A DNA stretch of 64,000 nucleotides from Limnephilus marmoratus (taxonomy: Eukaryota; Arthropoda; Insecta; Trichoptera; Limnephilidae), in contig OU862927.1 in the NCBI GenBank assembly GCA_917880885.1, positions 20,601,450 to 20,665,449 of the forward strand, given 5' to 3'. The translations under genes were made by a program, and so were the position numbers. A model generated the notes under the pieces. That model worked only from the letters and a program-made list of their open reading frames with translations. It was not told where the DNA came from and ran no database searches. This document shows, piece after piece, positions 10,721-22,390 of this stretch. The stretch's first letter is position 1. Each line of letters begins with the position of its first letter.

Positions 10721-12330
10721 CGTTTGGAATAGGAAATTATCTGTCTCCTGGTTGAGTGCTCTATCGTTGAAGATTTCTGTTGAATTGATCACAACAATAC
10801 AATTTTACAAAGTGCTGAAAAACGCATCTAGGGATTTGGGATTCATTTTGCACTAGCTCTTGGGCAATACGGGAATTGTGCATGCCAAACTTGATACTAT
10901 TCATTCATATGTCTTTACAATGACCGTAAATCAAAGAGAAAAATGCGCAATATATACGTACGACAGAGAAAGGCATTGGCGGGGAGGCATGCCGCTTTTG
11001 TGACCTTAAACTCGCCTGTTGCAACGATTTCTGTATCAATGTAAGGTCGGTATTAAAGTTTGGCGTGTGCTACATTATGGGGGACATGAATGTATGGATT
11101 ATGTAAAAATAAATAAGCATCTAACACTGTACTTACAAGTTTATTATAACATCCGAACCATAATTTAGCATTTATAAAATATTCGTATGTAAAAAGTGGG
11201 AGCGAACAAGTAGCGATTTACAAAGCTGCTATGTCTTAGGCAGTATGAAACAGAATAGTTCCTCTTAATTTGTCCCGGCAGACGGTGACTACGTGGAAAT
11301 GTTGAGGGATCGCTATTGGCATATACCAATAGGAATGCTTCCGCGAATCAAAATAGCTGCATTGTTCGCTACCACAACATTATTCGGACCGGACGGATTT
11401 TTAGCAATTAATTTGAACGGGCACTGTTTTAAGTTTAGTAAAATTACAATACAAGTTTTTCATATCTCCTTACATTTTTTATTGGAGTTCACTAAACAAA
11501 CACACTTCAAATAGAACCGCTACTTATCTAATGTATAATAAACCCTTTTCTCCTTTGTGCCTACGTTGAACTAAACCAATATCATGTTATCATTTATTTG
11601 GCTTTTCGTTATAACAATCACTAAGGGCTTGCAAATCAAAGTAGGCTTTGCCGCTGGACTTTTCCGGCAGAACGAATTAGGTAGTTTTTCTTTTGATTTT
11701 GTTCAAAGAGACTTGGTAAAAGAGAACCTTCAGATACTTACGTGATTTTGTTTTCTTTCCTTTTTCGTCAGATATCCACAACCTTTGAAAATATATCTTA
11801 GTATTTTTTATAGTAGATGCGCGATCCCTTGGTTCGTCTGAGGTCTGAAGTCGTTTGTAAGGCGAACTTCTTGGGTGTTTTCTTTTGTTTTCAAACCAGG
11901 GGTTGATCCGTTGATCGTTCCACAAGATTTTGGAGATTAAATTTGGAATGTAACACTTATGTTCATTTTCTGGTATACTGTTGATTACCTATAAAGTAGC
12001 AATAACGTGAAATGAATTTTGATACTTCTTGCAACGCTTTAAGAAATAAACTTTGACGAGTTCTAGAAAGAAATTTACACTAATGATTTTGGATTTTGCT
12101 TCTAGTAAAATGTAAAATCACGAACAAAATGTAGAAAAGGCAAATTGTTATGGAAGAATTTTTGTAAAAGAGTTGTTGTAAAATGCTTCCCAGACGTTAA
12201 ATTAAAAGTAAAGTAGTCTACAGACGGAAATTAATCAAGGAAAATTTAAATATAAACGACAGAAGGAAAATGAAGTTAAATATTTCAAAATAGGACGACA
12301 CAACTTTCAATAGTAGAAAATAGTAGAATA
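10721..12330. other. AT-rich intergenic stretch
   Basis: No recognised gene. Frames of up to 82 codons at 11293-11514 and 11677-11925 have no domain that I know and no splice support. No clear repeat boundary was found. Confidence 0.4.
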
Positions 12331-12470
12331 GAATAGAATAGTAGGTAAATCTCGACTGGGACTCGAACCCAGAACCTCTCGTCTAACCGGGAAGTGCGCG
12401 TTTACAAATTCCGCCATTGCTACCTTCAATTCTGTCAAACCGTCATATTAGTCAATCCCATATTTAATAT
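12330..12470 (-). repeat. tRNA-derived SINE, family L
   Basis: On the minus strand the order is GGTAGCAATGGCGGAATTTG (box A region), GTTAGACGAGAGG, then GGTTCGAGTCC (box B). It is Leu-like in its first arm. The 5' leader with TTTGACAG is shared with copies at 48040-48680 and 49680-49870. It is not a functional tRNA gene, because the arms do not pair properly. Confidence 0.65.
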
Positions 12471-13039
12471 TTTAGCATTAATAATATTGTCTTCTAACTA
12501 TTTTTCTTTTCATTTTATAGGTACCCTTAACTACCCTTTTTATTGGAAACAATCAAGGTTTGTAACCTAGATGGCGATATATCCCATTTTTATTTGTATG
12601 GAACTATTGACTTTATATAAAAGTCTAAATGAATATTAATTTTTTTATGAGAAAAGCTCTCTTTTGACAACTTTTGAAGGTTATTCCCATCAATGCAATA
12701 TATCATTAAAGAAGATACAAATAACCTGAAAATCTCTTACTTCACTCATCATTCGAGGATGATATAACCCACGATGCCTGGGTGGGAACCTGACGCTTTA
12801 CAACTCGGCCATTAACCGATAAAAATGCTTAATAATGCTTTCTGTAACTAAAAATTGAGTACCAAAAGGTAAAACACAAAATTAAGTCGAATATACTAAG
12901 GAAATAATTTTTTTTTAATATTATTCGTTTTTCTAAACTAAGATTTTTGTCGTCGTGTACATAATCGGTCAAAATAATTTTCTGCTAATTTTTTATAATT
13001 AAATTTAGGAAGGTGCCTACTTTATCGCTTCTCTGAATT

Positions 13040-13295
13040 AGTGGAAGATACTCTCAGTATCGCCCTGGTGTAAGACCACCATTCCGAATTGAAACTTTGC
13101 TTGAAATGGCATAAGCCGTGTTTGGTGACCAGATCTGAATAGCCAGGTACTTCCCCACCTTCCTCTTCTCTATCTCCTTCCCCTCCCCACTACCTTCGAC
13201 CTCACAACATACCCCAATTGGGAATGCCATAGTCTCACTGGCTTCAGACGGGAGCAGTTGGGGCTCTTGTGCGGTATTCACATAAAAAAGGTATT
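13040..13295 (+). repeat. SINE family A, 5'-truncated copy
   Basis: Runs from GATACTCTCAGTATCGCCC through AAATGGC, GTGACCAGATCTGAATAGCC and CAGACGGGAGCAGTTG to GTGCGGTATTCACATAAAAAA. The tRNA-like head is missing. The A-rich end abuts the tail of a minus-strand SINE-L. Confidence 0.7.
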
Positions 13296-13299
13296 CTTT

Positions 13300-13490
13300 A
13301 TTGAAGAAGAAGATAATACTATAATCTAAACGAAAATATGAAAGAGAACAAGACACAGAAAAATAAAAAGATAACGGACGCAACGGGGACTTGAACCCAG
13401 GACCTCTCGTCTTACCGGGACGAACGCCTCTAACAATTCGGCTACTGCCACCTCTTATCAAAGCGTTACAGTTTTTCTCATAAACCATTT
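13300..13490 (-). repeat. tRNA-derived SINE, family L
   Basis: On the minus strand: GGTGGCAGTAGCCGAATTG, GTAAGACGAGAGGTCCTGG, GGTTCAAGTCCC, then a tail with TTCTGTGTCTTGTTCTC and TTCTTCTTCAATAAAGAA. The 144-codon frame over this stretch is produced by SINE-L and SINE-A sequence and is not a gene. Confidence 0.65.
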
Positions 13491-13499
13491 TTTTTGTTT

Positions 13500-14447
13500 T
13501 TCTGATTTTTTTTTTTATTTTACATTCGTTCTAATAAAAATTAGGTATTCTTCATTCAAGCAGTTCCTATTTTGAAGATGACAATTAAATTCAAAACAAT
13601 TACGAAATTAGTATGTTTGATAATATTTACTAACCATTATGAAATTAGGGTTAATAAAATTCTAAACATATTTTTCCGCTCGATTATTTTTAACCACTCT
13701 GCACACGCTACCTGATTGGTTCCATTAAATAATTTAATTTCACCGTGTTTACGGGCCGAATTATTACTTATTTTTTCATTTTATTATTGTTTGCATGTAT
13801 TGTATGCTAAAGAATATACGGTATTAAGTGAACAAAAAACGAACACGTCACGTTATCACATAATAATAATTATTGACTGAACGTAGCGAAGTTCTTTTTT
13901 AGCCTAACCATTTGGCATTTCATCTGTCTGTATATTTGCTTTTTACATTGGATACGATGGTGGTCTTGTTGGATACTACCCTTTTATCCCGCCAGAGTTC
14001 GCGTGATTGTTGGTCCTACTAAGAGCTGTTAAAGTTTGAAAAAAATAATTGTCATTGAGGTGATGACATTTCTATGGACTGATTTATATAAATTGTTCTT
14101 TTATAATTGAACAGGCGGGTGTTTAAATACCTTTTTTTATTTTTATTTTAACTTTATGAGTAAAACCTCAAATAGTAATATTTAATCTAGGGAGATCAGA
14201 AATAGAAAATATACTGAAATCAAATACAGACTAAAACCGAATCTATTGAACTGAATTATAAAAAAAAACTATCTTATTTACTTTATAATTATTAAAAAAA
14301 ATACTACATGATATAATGTTATGTCAAATTCATATTATTCTTATAATTAAATTATAATATGTAAATGAAATCCTCAGCACGGGAGATCCCAGTGAGGATA
14401 TCATTATCTCTATTTGTTATTAAGAAATGAAGACAATAAATCATTAA
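13500..14447. other. AT-rich intergenic stretch
   Basis: No gene, array or paired ends were seen. Confidence 0.4.
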
Positions 14448-14752
14448 AAAAAAAAAAAATTAAATGAAAACGATATAAGCGAAACTCAATCGAAAATCTG
14501 GAAACAGAAAAATCAGAAAAAGATATTGACACCTCTGGGACTCGAACCCAGTACCTCTTGCTTTCCGGGCAAACGCGCTAACCACTGCGCCACGGTGTCG
14601 ATATCAAATTCGGTCATTTTTAACTGTACCATACTTCGACTAAGAGCCACCCACATTTTCTTCATTTTCTTAACGCATATATTATTGGCAACTATTATGT
14701 AAGATTGCAAGATTCAAACCCGAACTAAATGCTTGCTAGATAGTGTCTGGAT
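14448..14752 (-). repeat. Composite SINE family T, copy 1, with internal tRNA-like unit
   Basis: On the minus strand the element starts ATCCAGACAC and has a leader of about 150 bp. A 72-nt tRNA-like unit follows (14528-14599), then a tail with TTTTCTGATTTTTCTG and GATTGAGTTTCGCT. The unit has a paired acceptor stem (GACACC with GGTGTC), a D arm GCGC-AGTGGTTA-GCGC and a box B GGTTCGAGTCC. Its anticodon loop would read GGA. A second copy at 25280-26637 has the same flanks but a different tRNA-like body. Confidence 0.7.
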
Positions 14753-15262
14753 TAGCCATTTACATCATTAGCCTTTATTTTGGGCACAATCAATTTATAA
14801 GTATGACACGGTTCAATAATAGCAAGACAGTACAATAAACTTAATAACTTAATGGGTTCATCCCCCCAAGGAAACCTAATTACACCCTCAAAAGCTCGCT
14901 TTAACTTTAAACAAAAGGGTTACAACGAGTTTCTTCACTCTGGGTTAGCTGAAATCATGAGCCGGCAGTTAATAAGAGTCCTGCCAGATATTTTACCCGA
15001 AGATGCGCGGGTAGAACAGGAAACCAATTCAACTCTCTCGATGACCTTATATCGGTCATCTCAGCTGTGTCATCCCTTCCAGGGATAACATCTGTAAAAC
15101 TGAGCGGGACGGGGTGAAAATTAAGCAATTGATTTACTAATTAACTAGATACCTGTATATGAGAATGCACGGAGAGTACCCGCGATTCATGCATCATGAG
15201 ATCTGCTCACAGAAACGCGTTGCCAAAGTGTCCAGTCGAGGAGGAGTGGGGCCCTTACAGTA

Positions 15263-15478
15263 ACGGCGTACAAAATCATCAATAATTTAATAGGTAGCCG
15301 ATACCTCCTGGAATGTTATAAATTGTATGTACCGAACAACTTTAGCCAGGGACGGTACCACGATCTTCTATGTATCCCACATAGCAGAACGGACGTTTTG
15401 GCTCAGCATAGAATGACACGAAGTATGGCGCTTCCAAAACTATTGACATCTTTAACAATAGCCTTGAAAAATCTCTAA
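15263..15478 (+). pseudogene. LINE reverse transcriptase C-terminal fragment
   Basis: Seventy-one codons are open without a start Met: TAYKIINNLIG, LLECYKLYVP, LCIPHSRTDVLAQHRM, then LKNL and a stop. The pattern of YKI, LYVP and SRTD is that of the region just before the end of Jockey/CR1-type reverse transcriptases. The fragment is truncated at both sides. Confidence 0.6.
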
Positions 15479-15578
15479 AGGAATTTAAGGGCCACTCATT
15501 ACCCCCAATAATATTATGCATGTATCTCATGTTACCATTTAAAGTTTCATTTATTTACCCATGAATGTGTAGTTTGTG

Positions 15579-16115
15579 TCACATGTGTATTGTAAATGGA
15601 CACACAGCCTGTAATATGTCTCTCTCTGGTTTCAATCCTGGGATTGGTTTGCAGCATTTTCCTCTATTCTTCTCTTCCATTTCCCTGTCTTTTGCGGCTC
15701 TTTTGAAGTCTGAATATGATGAGCAGCGCACGTCCACCAGCAGGTCCTCCAGGTACTCTCGGCGTGGGCGTCCTCTAGAGTTTGTCCCCTCGGTCATACC
15801 CTCCATTATGGCATTCAAGAGGCCTTCTTGTCGTATTACATGGCCGATCCATCTTGCATGCCTTTCGAACAAGGTCCTGAGCAGGTGCCTTCCTCCTTCG
15901 ATTCTTTGGAGAGCCTCCTCATTTGTAATGTGGTCTCTCCAGGAAATTCCTAATAGTCTTCTATAGGACCACATCTCAAAAGCCTCTAGTCTCCGTTTAT
16001 CTCTTTCGGATAGGCACCATGTTTCGCAGCCGTACATCAAGATACTCCATACATAGATCTTGAGGAGGAGTATTCTCAGTTTTAGGTCTATATCATTCGA
16101 TTCTATTATTTTCGA
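15579..16115 (-). pseudogene. LINE endonuclease-reverse transcriptase, C-terminal fragment
   Basis: The 153-codon frame reads YGCETWCLSERDKRRLEAFE, then YRRLLGISWRDHITNEE, RWIGHVIRQ and SRGRPRREYLEDL. These are the standard C-terminal motifs of RTE-like insect endonuclease-reverse transcriptases (YGCETW, W.D.ITN, WIGH, GRPR). The frame opens at MMYG; the sequence upstream on the minus strand (to about 16115) continues the similarity with breaks. The palm domain with the catalytic aspartates is missing. Confidence 0.8.
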
Positions 16116-16770
16116 CCTGTAATATGTAATATGTACACAAATAAAAAAATAACAATAAAAAAATAATAAAGAAATATGCGGGAGTTAGAATATTTTCGAA
16201 CTGATCAATACGTGCGCGGAAACAATTAAATGGTTTGATACAGTACGACCGTTGCTAAGTTTTTGTAGATATTTCTTTTATTTTTAATTTAATAAAAACG
16301 ATAAGAATCTACACATCAACTTAAATCGATTTTTCCGTTATTTTCCACGGTTCTCTTTGTGGAATAAAATGACCTTAATGATGCAATTTCAGCTGTCAAG
16401 AAATTGTTAAATAATTCATAACCCTTCGGTGGACGAATGATTAATAATATTGGAAATTGAGGCTCCGTAGTATCCACTGAATAGCTTATCCTCAGAAGTG
16501 TAATCTTAACCGATTTTAAAGAAATAGATTATCGTCTAATTCACATAAGACCTTTCGACCCCTACACCTCAATGAAAATATCATATTTTTATTGGAAAAA
16601 TAACCGAGATGTGGTCGAATATTTTTGCTGTACCAATATAGGTATAATATAATTAATCACACATTTTTGGTATTTCGTGAACAAATTATTTAATTCGTTA
16701 ATTTTAAATTAAATTTTTGTGTCAATTTATCAAAAAACAGCAGAAATTTCCAGAGCGGGTTTTGTATCTC
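16116..16770. other. AT-rich intergenic stretch
   Basis: No gene or clear repeat was seen. Confidence 0.4.
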
Positions 16771-16774
16771 CACG

Positions 16775-16940
16775 TCTCATTTGTGGTATGTTGTGTGGCT
16801 AAATGTAGTGGGAAATGGAAGGGGAAGAGAAGAAGAAATATTGGGAAGAACCTATCTGGCTATATATGTATATATATTCAGATATGGTCTTCAAACACAC
16901 CTGGTCTTTCATCAGGACGATACTGAGAGTATTTCTCACC
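16775..16940 (-). repeat. SINE family A, degenerate copy
   Basis: Minus-strand match to SINE-A between the GTATCGTCC/GATGAAAGACC part and the GTATGTTGTG part, with a TATATA insertion in the middle. Boundaries are approximate. Confidence 0.55.
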
Positions 16941-17452
16941 CTGGGAAGTGCAATCCATACCATTTTGAAATAAAAAATTAAACCTATTTTATAGACGACC
17001 TTTCGGCCCCGAGGCCCTAAACAAGCCAATGGAATTGTTTTCCTGCTGAAGAAATTTCTAAATTCCTGTAATATACTTGAGCATACTTTGGGCACACGTA
17101 AACGCCCACAATACACTGTAATCCATATTTAGTTGCCCAGTGCACGTGTCACAGTGGCCTCGATTAAATCAATACCCACTTCCAGGCAAAGCGCGCTCTT
17201 AATTAGATATGTTATAAGGCCTACATTCATATCCCACAATTATTATTATTTATAGATTAATATATTGTTCAACATTTGACTGATAACAATCCATATCGAA
17301 ATTTATCTAATCGGCGACTTTCAAAGTATATATCGCACCCGGGGAATAACAATGGCACAAGTCAAAAAAATGCATTTTTGAGTTAAGTTTGCAGAAATGT
17401 TCCCAAAAATGTATCTATTCTATCTTAAATAAAACGGTACATTTATTAACTA

Positions 17453-18227
17453 CTAGCTGATCCCGGCATGCGTTGCTATGCCATTTAATAAAGAAATTGT
17501 TTCTCCCTGAGTGTCCTTTCCCATTCGTCCCGTTCCCGTTCCGCCTCCCCTTCTTCTCCTGCGTCCTCTTCCCCTCTCGCGTTCCTACTCCGTCACCTGC
17601 ACTTTCCCTCTCCCCACTCTACTTCCCCCCTTCCCCGTCCCGCGAACCCCCCTCCCGAGTTCCCCTCCCCACTCCCAGGTCCCCCTCCCCCTTCCCGCGT
17701 TCCCCTTCCACCTTCCCCGCCTTCCCTCTTCCCTTTCCCGCTCCCTCGTCCCGCCAACCCTCCTCCCGCGTTCCATATATTCAATCCCAGTACATTCAGT
17801 TATTAAACAGCCCGCGTGCCACCTTTTACAATTTTTATTCAAATTTACATTTTTCATGTATATTAAATTTGGTACCTAACGTAGGTACCTATTTCAAATA
17901 TCTAAAATTCTTGATTCGATTCAAACTATTAGGGGAGTATCTACTTTAAATAAATTTATTAAAGATTTTCAAAAATAGAATGTGATTGAACAATCAATGT
18001 TTTGCAAAATGTCATTCTCAAACACGCGAACTGTCAAACATGCTCATGTTTTCTGAAATTATCCAATTTTCTGCGCAATTTTCTTAATTTTTCTCTCCGT
18101 AAGAACCATCCTCGTACTTCAAGGAACATTCTAAAAAAAGAATTAGCGAAATCGGTTCAGCTGATCTCGAGATTTGCGCTTACCAACACATTTAGCGATT
18201 CATTTTTATATTATAGAAGATGTTATT
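17453..18227 (+). repeat. Interspersed repeat C, longest copy
   Basis: Begins ACTAGCTGATCCCGGCATGC and passes through about 270 bp of polypyrimidine. It ends near 18227 after AAATCGGTTCAGCTGATCTC, GCGCTTACCAACACATTT and CGATTCATTTTTATATTATA. The start and end are typical of a widespread class of insect interspersed repeat; I cannot say whether it is a LINE, Helitron or SINE product. Confidence 0.6.
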
Positions 18228-18555
18228 GTGGCCTTAAAAGCGAATATGTCATTTTTATAATATAATGTTTTACTCGAATTTAAGTCAAAATACTGGCACA
18301 ATGATCATTGTACTGCTATTATAATATTAAACCGAATAAATATTAATATGCTGTTGTTAAACTTTTGTAAAATAATGATTTTTCATTGGTTAGTAAACTG
18401 ATTTAATACCTACCCTCGAACGAAATATTCAAACTGCTCTCCTGAAAAAAAGATGTTTTTTGAGTTGTGCCATTGTTATTCCCCGGGTGCAATATTTTTA
18501 TATAAAAGCATTTAATATGTGTATTATTTCTCTACGCATAGGTAGACCTGTTACA

Positions 18556-18962
18556 TTTATTTATTTTTTTAATGAACACCGCACAAGAGTCCCCACTGCT
18601 CCCGTCTGGAGCCAGTCAGACTATGTTATCCCCAATTGGGGTATGTTGTGAGTCTGAACGTAGAGGAGAGGGGAAGAAGATGAGAAAGAGGAAGGTGGGG
18701 AAGTACCTGGCTATTCGTATCTGGTCACCAAACACGGCTAAAGCCATTTCAAGCAACGTTTCAATTCTGAATGGTGTTCCTACACCAGGGCGATAATAAG
18801 AGTCTGGAACGTGACGCAATTATACTATATATTATTTTAAATGAATTCATGGTGGAATAACACAAATTAATCAAATATAATTTATTTGCCACGCCGGGAT
18901 TCAATCCCGCGACATTCGGATTGCGATTTAAGAGCTTTACCGCTAGACCACGCCGGCCGTCA
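18556..18962 (-). repeat. tRNA-derived SINE, family A, full-length copy
   Basis: On the minus strand the head is GGCCGGCGTGGTCTAGCGG (box A) and GGGATTGAATCCCGGCGTGG (box B with its T stem). A body follows with ATTTGATTAATTTGTG, ATCGCCCTGGTGTAG, GGTGACCAGATACGAATAGC and CCAGACGGGAGCAGT, and an A-rich tail at 18556-18570. It is about 407 bp. Other full copies lie at 40725-41140 and 50834-51227. Confidence 0.8.
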
Positions 18963-19109
18963 TATTTGTCAATGACGATTATGATGGACTTGGTAACAGC
19001 TATTCGTTGAAACATATCACTAATAAGGTAGTGATATGATGAACCTTTAATTTATAATTTTTAATAAAATACTTTCTAATTTATCTTCTTCTTCTTCTAC
19101 TTCTTCTTC

Positions 19110-19545
19110 TCTATAAATAAAAATGAATCGCCGAAATGTACGTACGCGCATAACTTCCGAACAACTGCACCAAATTGGATAATTCTTTTTTTTGTGTTCG
19201 TTATTATCAGCACAAGGTTTGTATAAAAATACTGGTGAGCTCTGGCATTATGAAATTTGTATTAAAAAATTGCAATAGGTGGCATGCGAGCTGTTTGAAA
19301 ACTGAATGTACCGGGAATTAATGTATGGAATGCGGGAGGGGGGAGCGGTTCTCGGGCATGGGGAAAGGGGGGAGTGGAGTGAGGAGAGGGAAGGTGGAGG
19401 AGGTGGAGTGGAAACGCGAGAGCGGAAGGGGACGCGGGAGAAGAAGGGGAGGCGGAAGGGGAACGTGACGAATGGGAAAGGACACTCAGGGAGAAAGAAT
19501 TTCTTTATTAAATGGCATAGCAACGCACGCCGGGTCTAGTGAATA
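19110..19545 (-). repeat. Interspersed repeat C, minus-strand copy
   Basis: The same order as at 3561-4040 read in reverse: the GCGTGCGTTGCTATGCC start at about 19530, the CT-rich tract appearing here as a GA-rich strand, and the ATGCGCGTACGTACATTTC end near 19135. The next 20 bases are a TTC microsatellite. Confidence 0.7.
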
Positions 19546-19739
19546 AATACTAAAGAGTAGATACCGGAAGTTGATCTCAGGAAATGTTATCATCTTTAGT
19601 AATTTTAGGGATTTTTATAGTGAGTGTATTTTCAAGAAGAAGATTGAGTGAATTTGGGTCTAGTAGAGTCTTGAAGAGTGTTGCAATAAAATCGTCATAC
19701 ACTTAACATAGAGAGAGAGAGAGAAGAGGCTGCTATTTT

Positions 19740-20260
19740 AAGTGTTGTTCCCCTTATCCTATTCGGATCGGGGACCCATTGCATCGACAAGGCTCCTCCA
19801 TATGTCCCTGTCTTGTGCTGATTGTTCGGCCTCTGTAGCCCCATCCACTCCTCACACAGTTTCTGGAGTTGCCTCCCCCACTGTGTCTGGGGCGGCCTAC
19901 TGGACGTCTACCCTCTGGAATCGCACTCAGTATCTTCCTCGGAATTCGGTCATCAGACATTCTTAGTACATGCCCAAGCCACACCAGTTGCGATTTTTCT
20001 ACGAAGAGTAGCAGTGGTTCAATGTTTAGATCATCTCGGATCGTGGAGTTTCTTCTATATGATCCCATTTCGTAACCCCTGCCACTCCTCTCAAGTACCT
20101 CATTTCGGCAGCTTGGACTCTAGAGCGTGTTCGTTCATTTAGCATCCATGTCTGGTGGCCGTAAGTGAGCGTCGGACGGTATACCGTTTTAAACACTGCC
20201 ATCTTTGTTTTGATGCTCAGCTCGGCTTTCTTTGTTAATATTTAAAATTGTTTATTAATT
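19740..20260 (-). pseudogene. LINE reverse transcriptase C-terminal fragment
   Basis: The minus strand has QLVWLGHVLRMSDDRIPRKI and then GRRPVGRPRH, the WLGH and GRP motifs at the end of RTE-like reverse transcriptases. Similarity continues upstream to about 20260 in other frames with stops. It ends next to a CT microsatellite at about 19710. Confidence 0.65.
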
Positions 20261-20399
20261 GGATCTGAATTGTCCGGCATTTTTTTCCTTACCATAACCA
20301 TCCTTACTCTTCATTTCTGCAAAACTGCCAAAAGTACACACACAGTTATTAAGAGCTACAATTACTAAATAGTATTATAAATTTCAAAATGTAAATTAT

Positions 20400-20860
20400 A
20401 ATAATAATCTTTATTCCAGGATGTGGGGAGGATAGTGCAATCCCACACGTCCCATATAGTTATACATATTTATATATTTACACAGTAGAGAAATAAGAAC
20501 ATAAATAGAAAAAAAAAATAATAGTAATAAAAATTAATAATAACAAAAAATAAATAAACAAATTATTATGCAGGGCGTGATCTTGAATGCGCTCGGGCCC
20601 ATCGCTCACTCAGGAGTGGAGCTTGGTGCTGGAAGGCTGCTGTCACCAACGTGTTGTCGGAGGCCATTAGCCGCATCCTGGCACTAGTGACCCGGTGTTT
20701 CATCAGACTGGCGAATCCATGGAGTCCTAATTCTGTGAACATTGTTAAAGCGCTGCTATACCTTCTGAATCCAAATATGATTCTGCACGCATCATTATAT
20801 TGGATCCGGAGACGTTCCATTGAGCTTACTCGGTATTGACACCATGTTTCACATATATAC
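20400..20860 (-). pseudogene. LINE C-terminal fragment and 3' end
   Basis: The minus-strand frame of 84 codons reads MERLRIQYNDACRIIFGFRR, then MFTELGLHGFASLMKHR, a layout seen at the C-terminus of Jockey/CR1-like reverse transcriptases. An untranslated tail follows with TGGGACGTGTGGGATTGCAC and GGAATAAAGATTATTATTATA. A fragment of the same 3' end is at 1480-1590. Confidence 0.65.
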
Positions 20861-21141
20861 AGGCTAGAGCAGAATGCATTAAATAATGTTTTTTTAACAT
20901 TATTGCTGCATCGGAAGAATCTGTATAACCTCTATTAATATCATTATCCCTGATTGATATATTTTTATACATATATACAACATTTGTCAATAGTACGAAT
21001 ATCTGAATCAGGCTTTCTTACAATGCGTACTAAAAGGATTAACTTTTTGCAATAAGTTACATACACAATCTGTCCACATCCTTTCTGGGTTCAAAGTCCA
21101 CAACTTCTACCGCCTGAGTGTCTTAATCCGCCACTGTATAC

Positions 21142-21574
21142 CTAATCTAATAGATATAGATAGGACGCCTCATAAAGAGGACTGATATCGATATATATCT
21201 TATCTCCCTCTGTTCGACAGTAGGTTTTACCAATTCTGATCATAGCCATAATTTTGAAGCGCTCTTGCCAATAATCAATAATATTTGGAATCCTTTTGGA
21301 ATGCTTCAAGTCTCCAAAACTGATGTCAATTAATTCTGAAGTACCTTCGTTATGGCCGTTGGTGTGAATTATCCTGCCCGTGGATGTCGTAACTCGATAT
21401 TGATTAAATTCATCATTGTTTTCAGTGCGTAAATGGTGCCAGAAGTTGTCAGTGATTGTGATCGTTGGATGTCTAAAAGGAATCTGTATTGTTTTAACAC
21501 TTCCCCAAATGGTAGAGATTCTTATACTTGAAATGCCAAGAGTGTTCGGTGACAGACAGACTATAAGTGATACT
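21142..21574 (-). pseudogene. Decayed open frame of unknown origin
   Basis: About 143 codons are open on the minus strand without a good start. Readable parts are SSIRISTIWGSVKTIQI, FRHPTITITDNFWHHLRTE, GRIIHTNGHNEGTSELIDI, PNIIDYWQERFKIMAM and YCRTEGDKIYIDISPLYE. Upstream (to about 21660) the other frames give DVALSITYSLSVTEH, which suggests frameshifts. Directly after the stop comes CAGTGGCGGATTAAGAC, which resembles a DNA-transposon terminus. I do not recognise the protein. The length and mixed composition suggest real coding ancestry, perhaps from a mobile element. Confidence 0.45.
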
Positions 21575-21991
21575 TAAAGCAACATCCATTTGTTCAAATC
21601 AGCGTATGAGTATATCAATACATTGTTCAGGGCATGATCTGAGATAAAGAGCTCTGACATTTATATTACTGATAATGCCTTTTATATTTGCAGAACTACA
21701 AGGAAAATAATCTAAAAATAAAGACCGATACAGGATTCGAGTTCTTCAACAAAAATGTTCTGAATAAAAGGACAAATTTCGAAAAATAAAAATAAGTTGA
21801 AACTTATTAACATTATAAATAAAAATATATTATAAAAACTATCGAAAGCGTTAGGGCAAGTTTTGTAAGATGCCTTCAATAATTCAACTGAGATTGTCTA
21901 AAATTTGACGGAGAAACAAACAAGTACAATAGTAGATAATTTAACAAATTAAATATTTTTTATTCTCGAAGATATTTGGATTGACTGAAAA

Positions 21992-22390
21992 ATGTTCGAC
22001 TCTAGTTTGGTTGAAACCCTTAAAGATCTTCAGAATTATCAAAAGATGAAAAAAGGATTTTCGGGTTTTAAAGAAAAGGCCTCGTATCAGATAACGCAAT
22101 TCAATCGAAAGAATCGGAATAGTAAGTATAAATAAAGTCCAATTTAAAAAATTGGAAAAATTTTATTATAAAGTTTATTCTTCAGCAACAAAGCAGTTGT
22201 TACATTGTTTAGGATTGGTAAAGATTCAAGCTTCGCTATAGATTATTTTGATCAAATGTTCCCATACTACAAACTTCCTCAAAATCCTTTTGGCATCCAG
22301 CTTTGGACAGACTTTTCTCAAAAGTGTCCAGTTATGCCAATTTTTGGCGACTCTTATCCACCAAGACGGCCGTTCTTTTTAGATTGTTAG
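21992..22390 (+). CDS. Candidate two-exon small gene, function unknown
   Basis: Exon 1 (21992-22121) begins at ATG and reads MFDSSLVETLKDLQNYQ, then KKGFSGFKEKASYQITQFN. It ends at an ideal donor, GTAAGTAT. After a 72-bp intron ending in TTATTCTTCAG, CAACAAAG and CAG, exon 2 starts at 22194 or 22197. Both of these tandem acceptors keep the frame; the first AG at 22184 does not. Exon 2 reads VTLFRIGKDSSFAIDYFDQM, then QLWTDFSQKCPVMPIFGDS, and stops after FFLDC. The predicted product is about 108 residues, with no signal peptide or domain that I know. The composition is protein-like and the splice phase fits, but there is no homology evidence. It could also be the last exons of a larger gene or a transposon passenger. 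Confidence 0.35.

Noticed and set aside
13054..13488. 144-codon minus-strand frame
   Set aside because: It is fully covered by SINE-A and SINE-L sequence, which recur elsewhere in the window.
14528..14599. Functional tRNA gene
   Set aside because: It sits within a repeated SINE. The loop would read a Ser anticodon without the long variable arm of tRNA-Ser, and the acceptor stem has a mismatch.
14852..15088. 78-codon frame of balanced composition
   Set aside because: It may be coding, but no motif or splice site supports it, and a LINE relic lies close by. Not listed as a gene.
18880..18960. Second tRNA gene candidate
   Set aside because: It is the head of SINE-A, followed by the same body and A-rich tail in three places.
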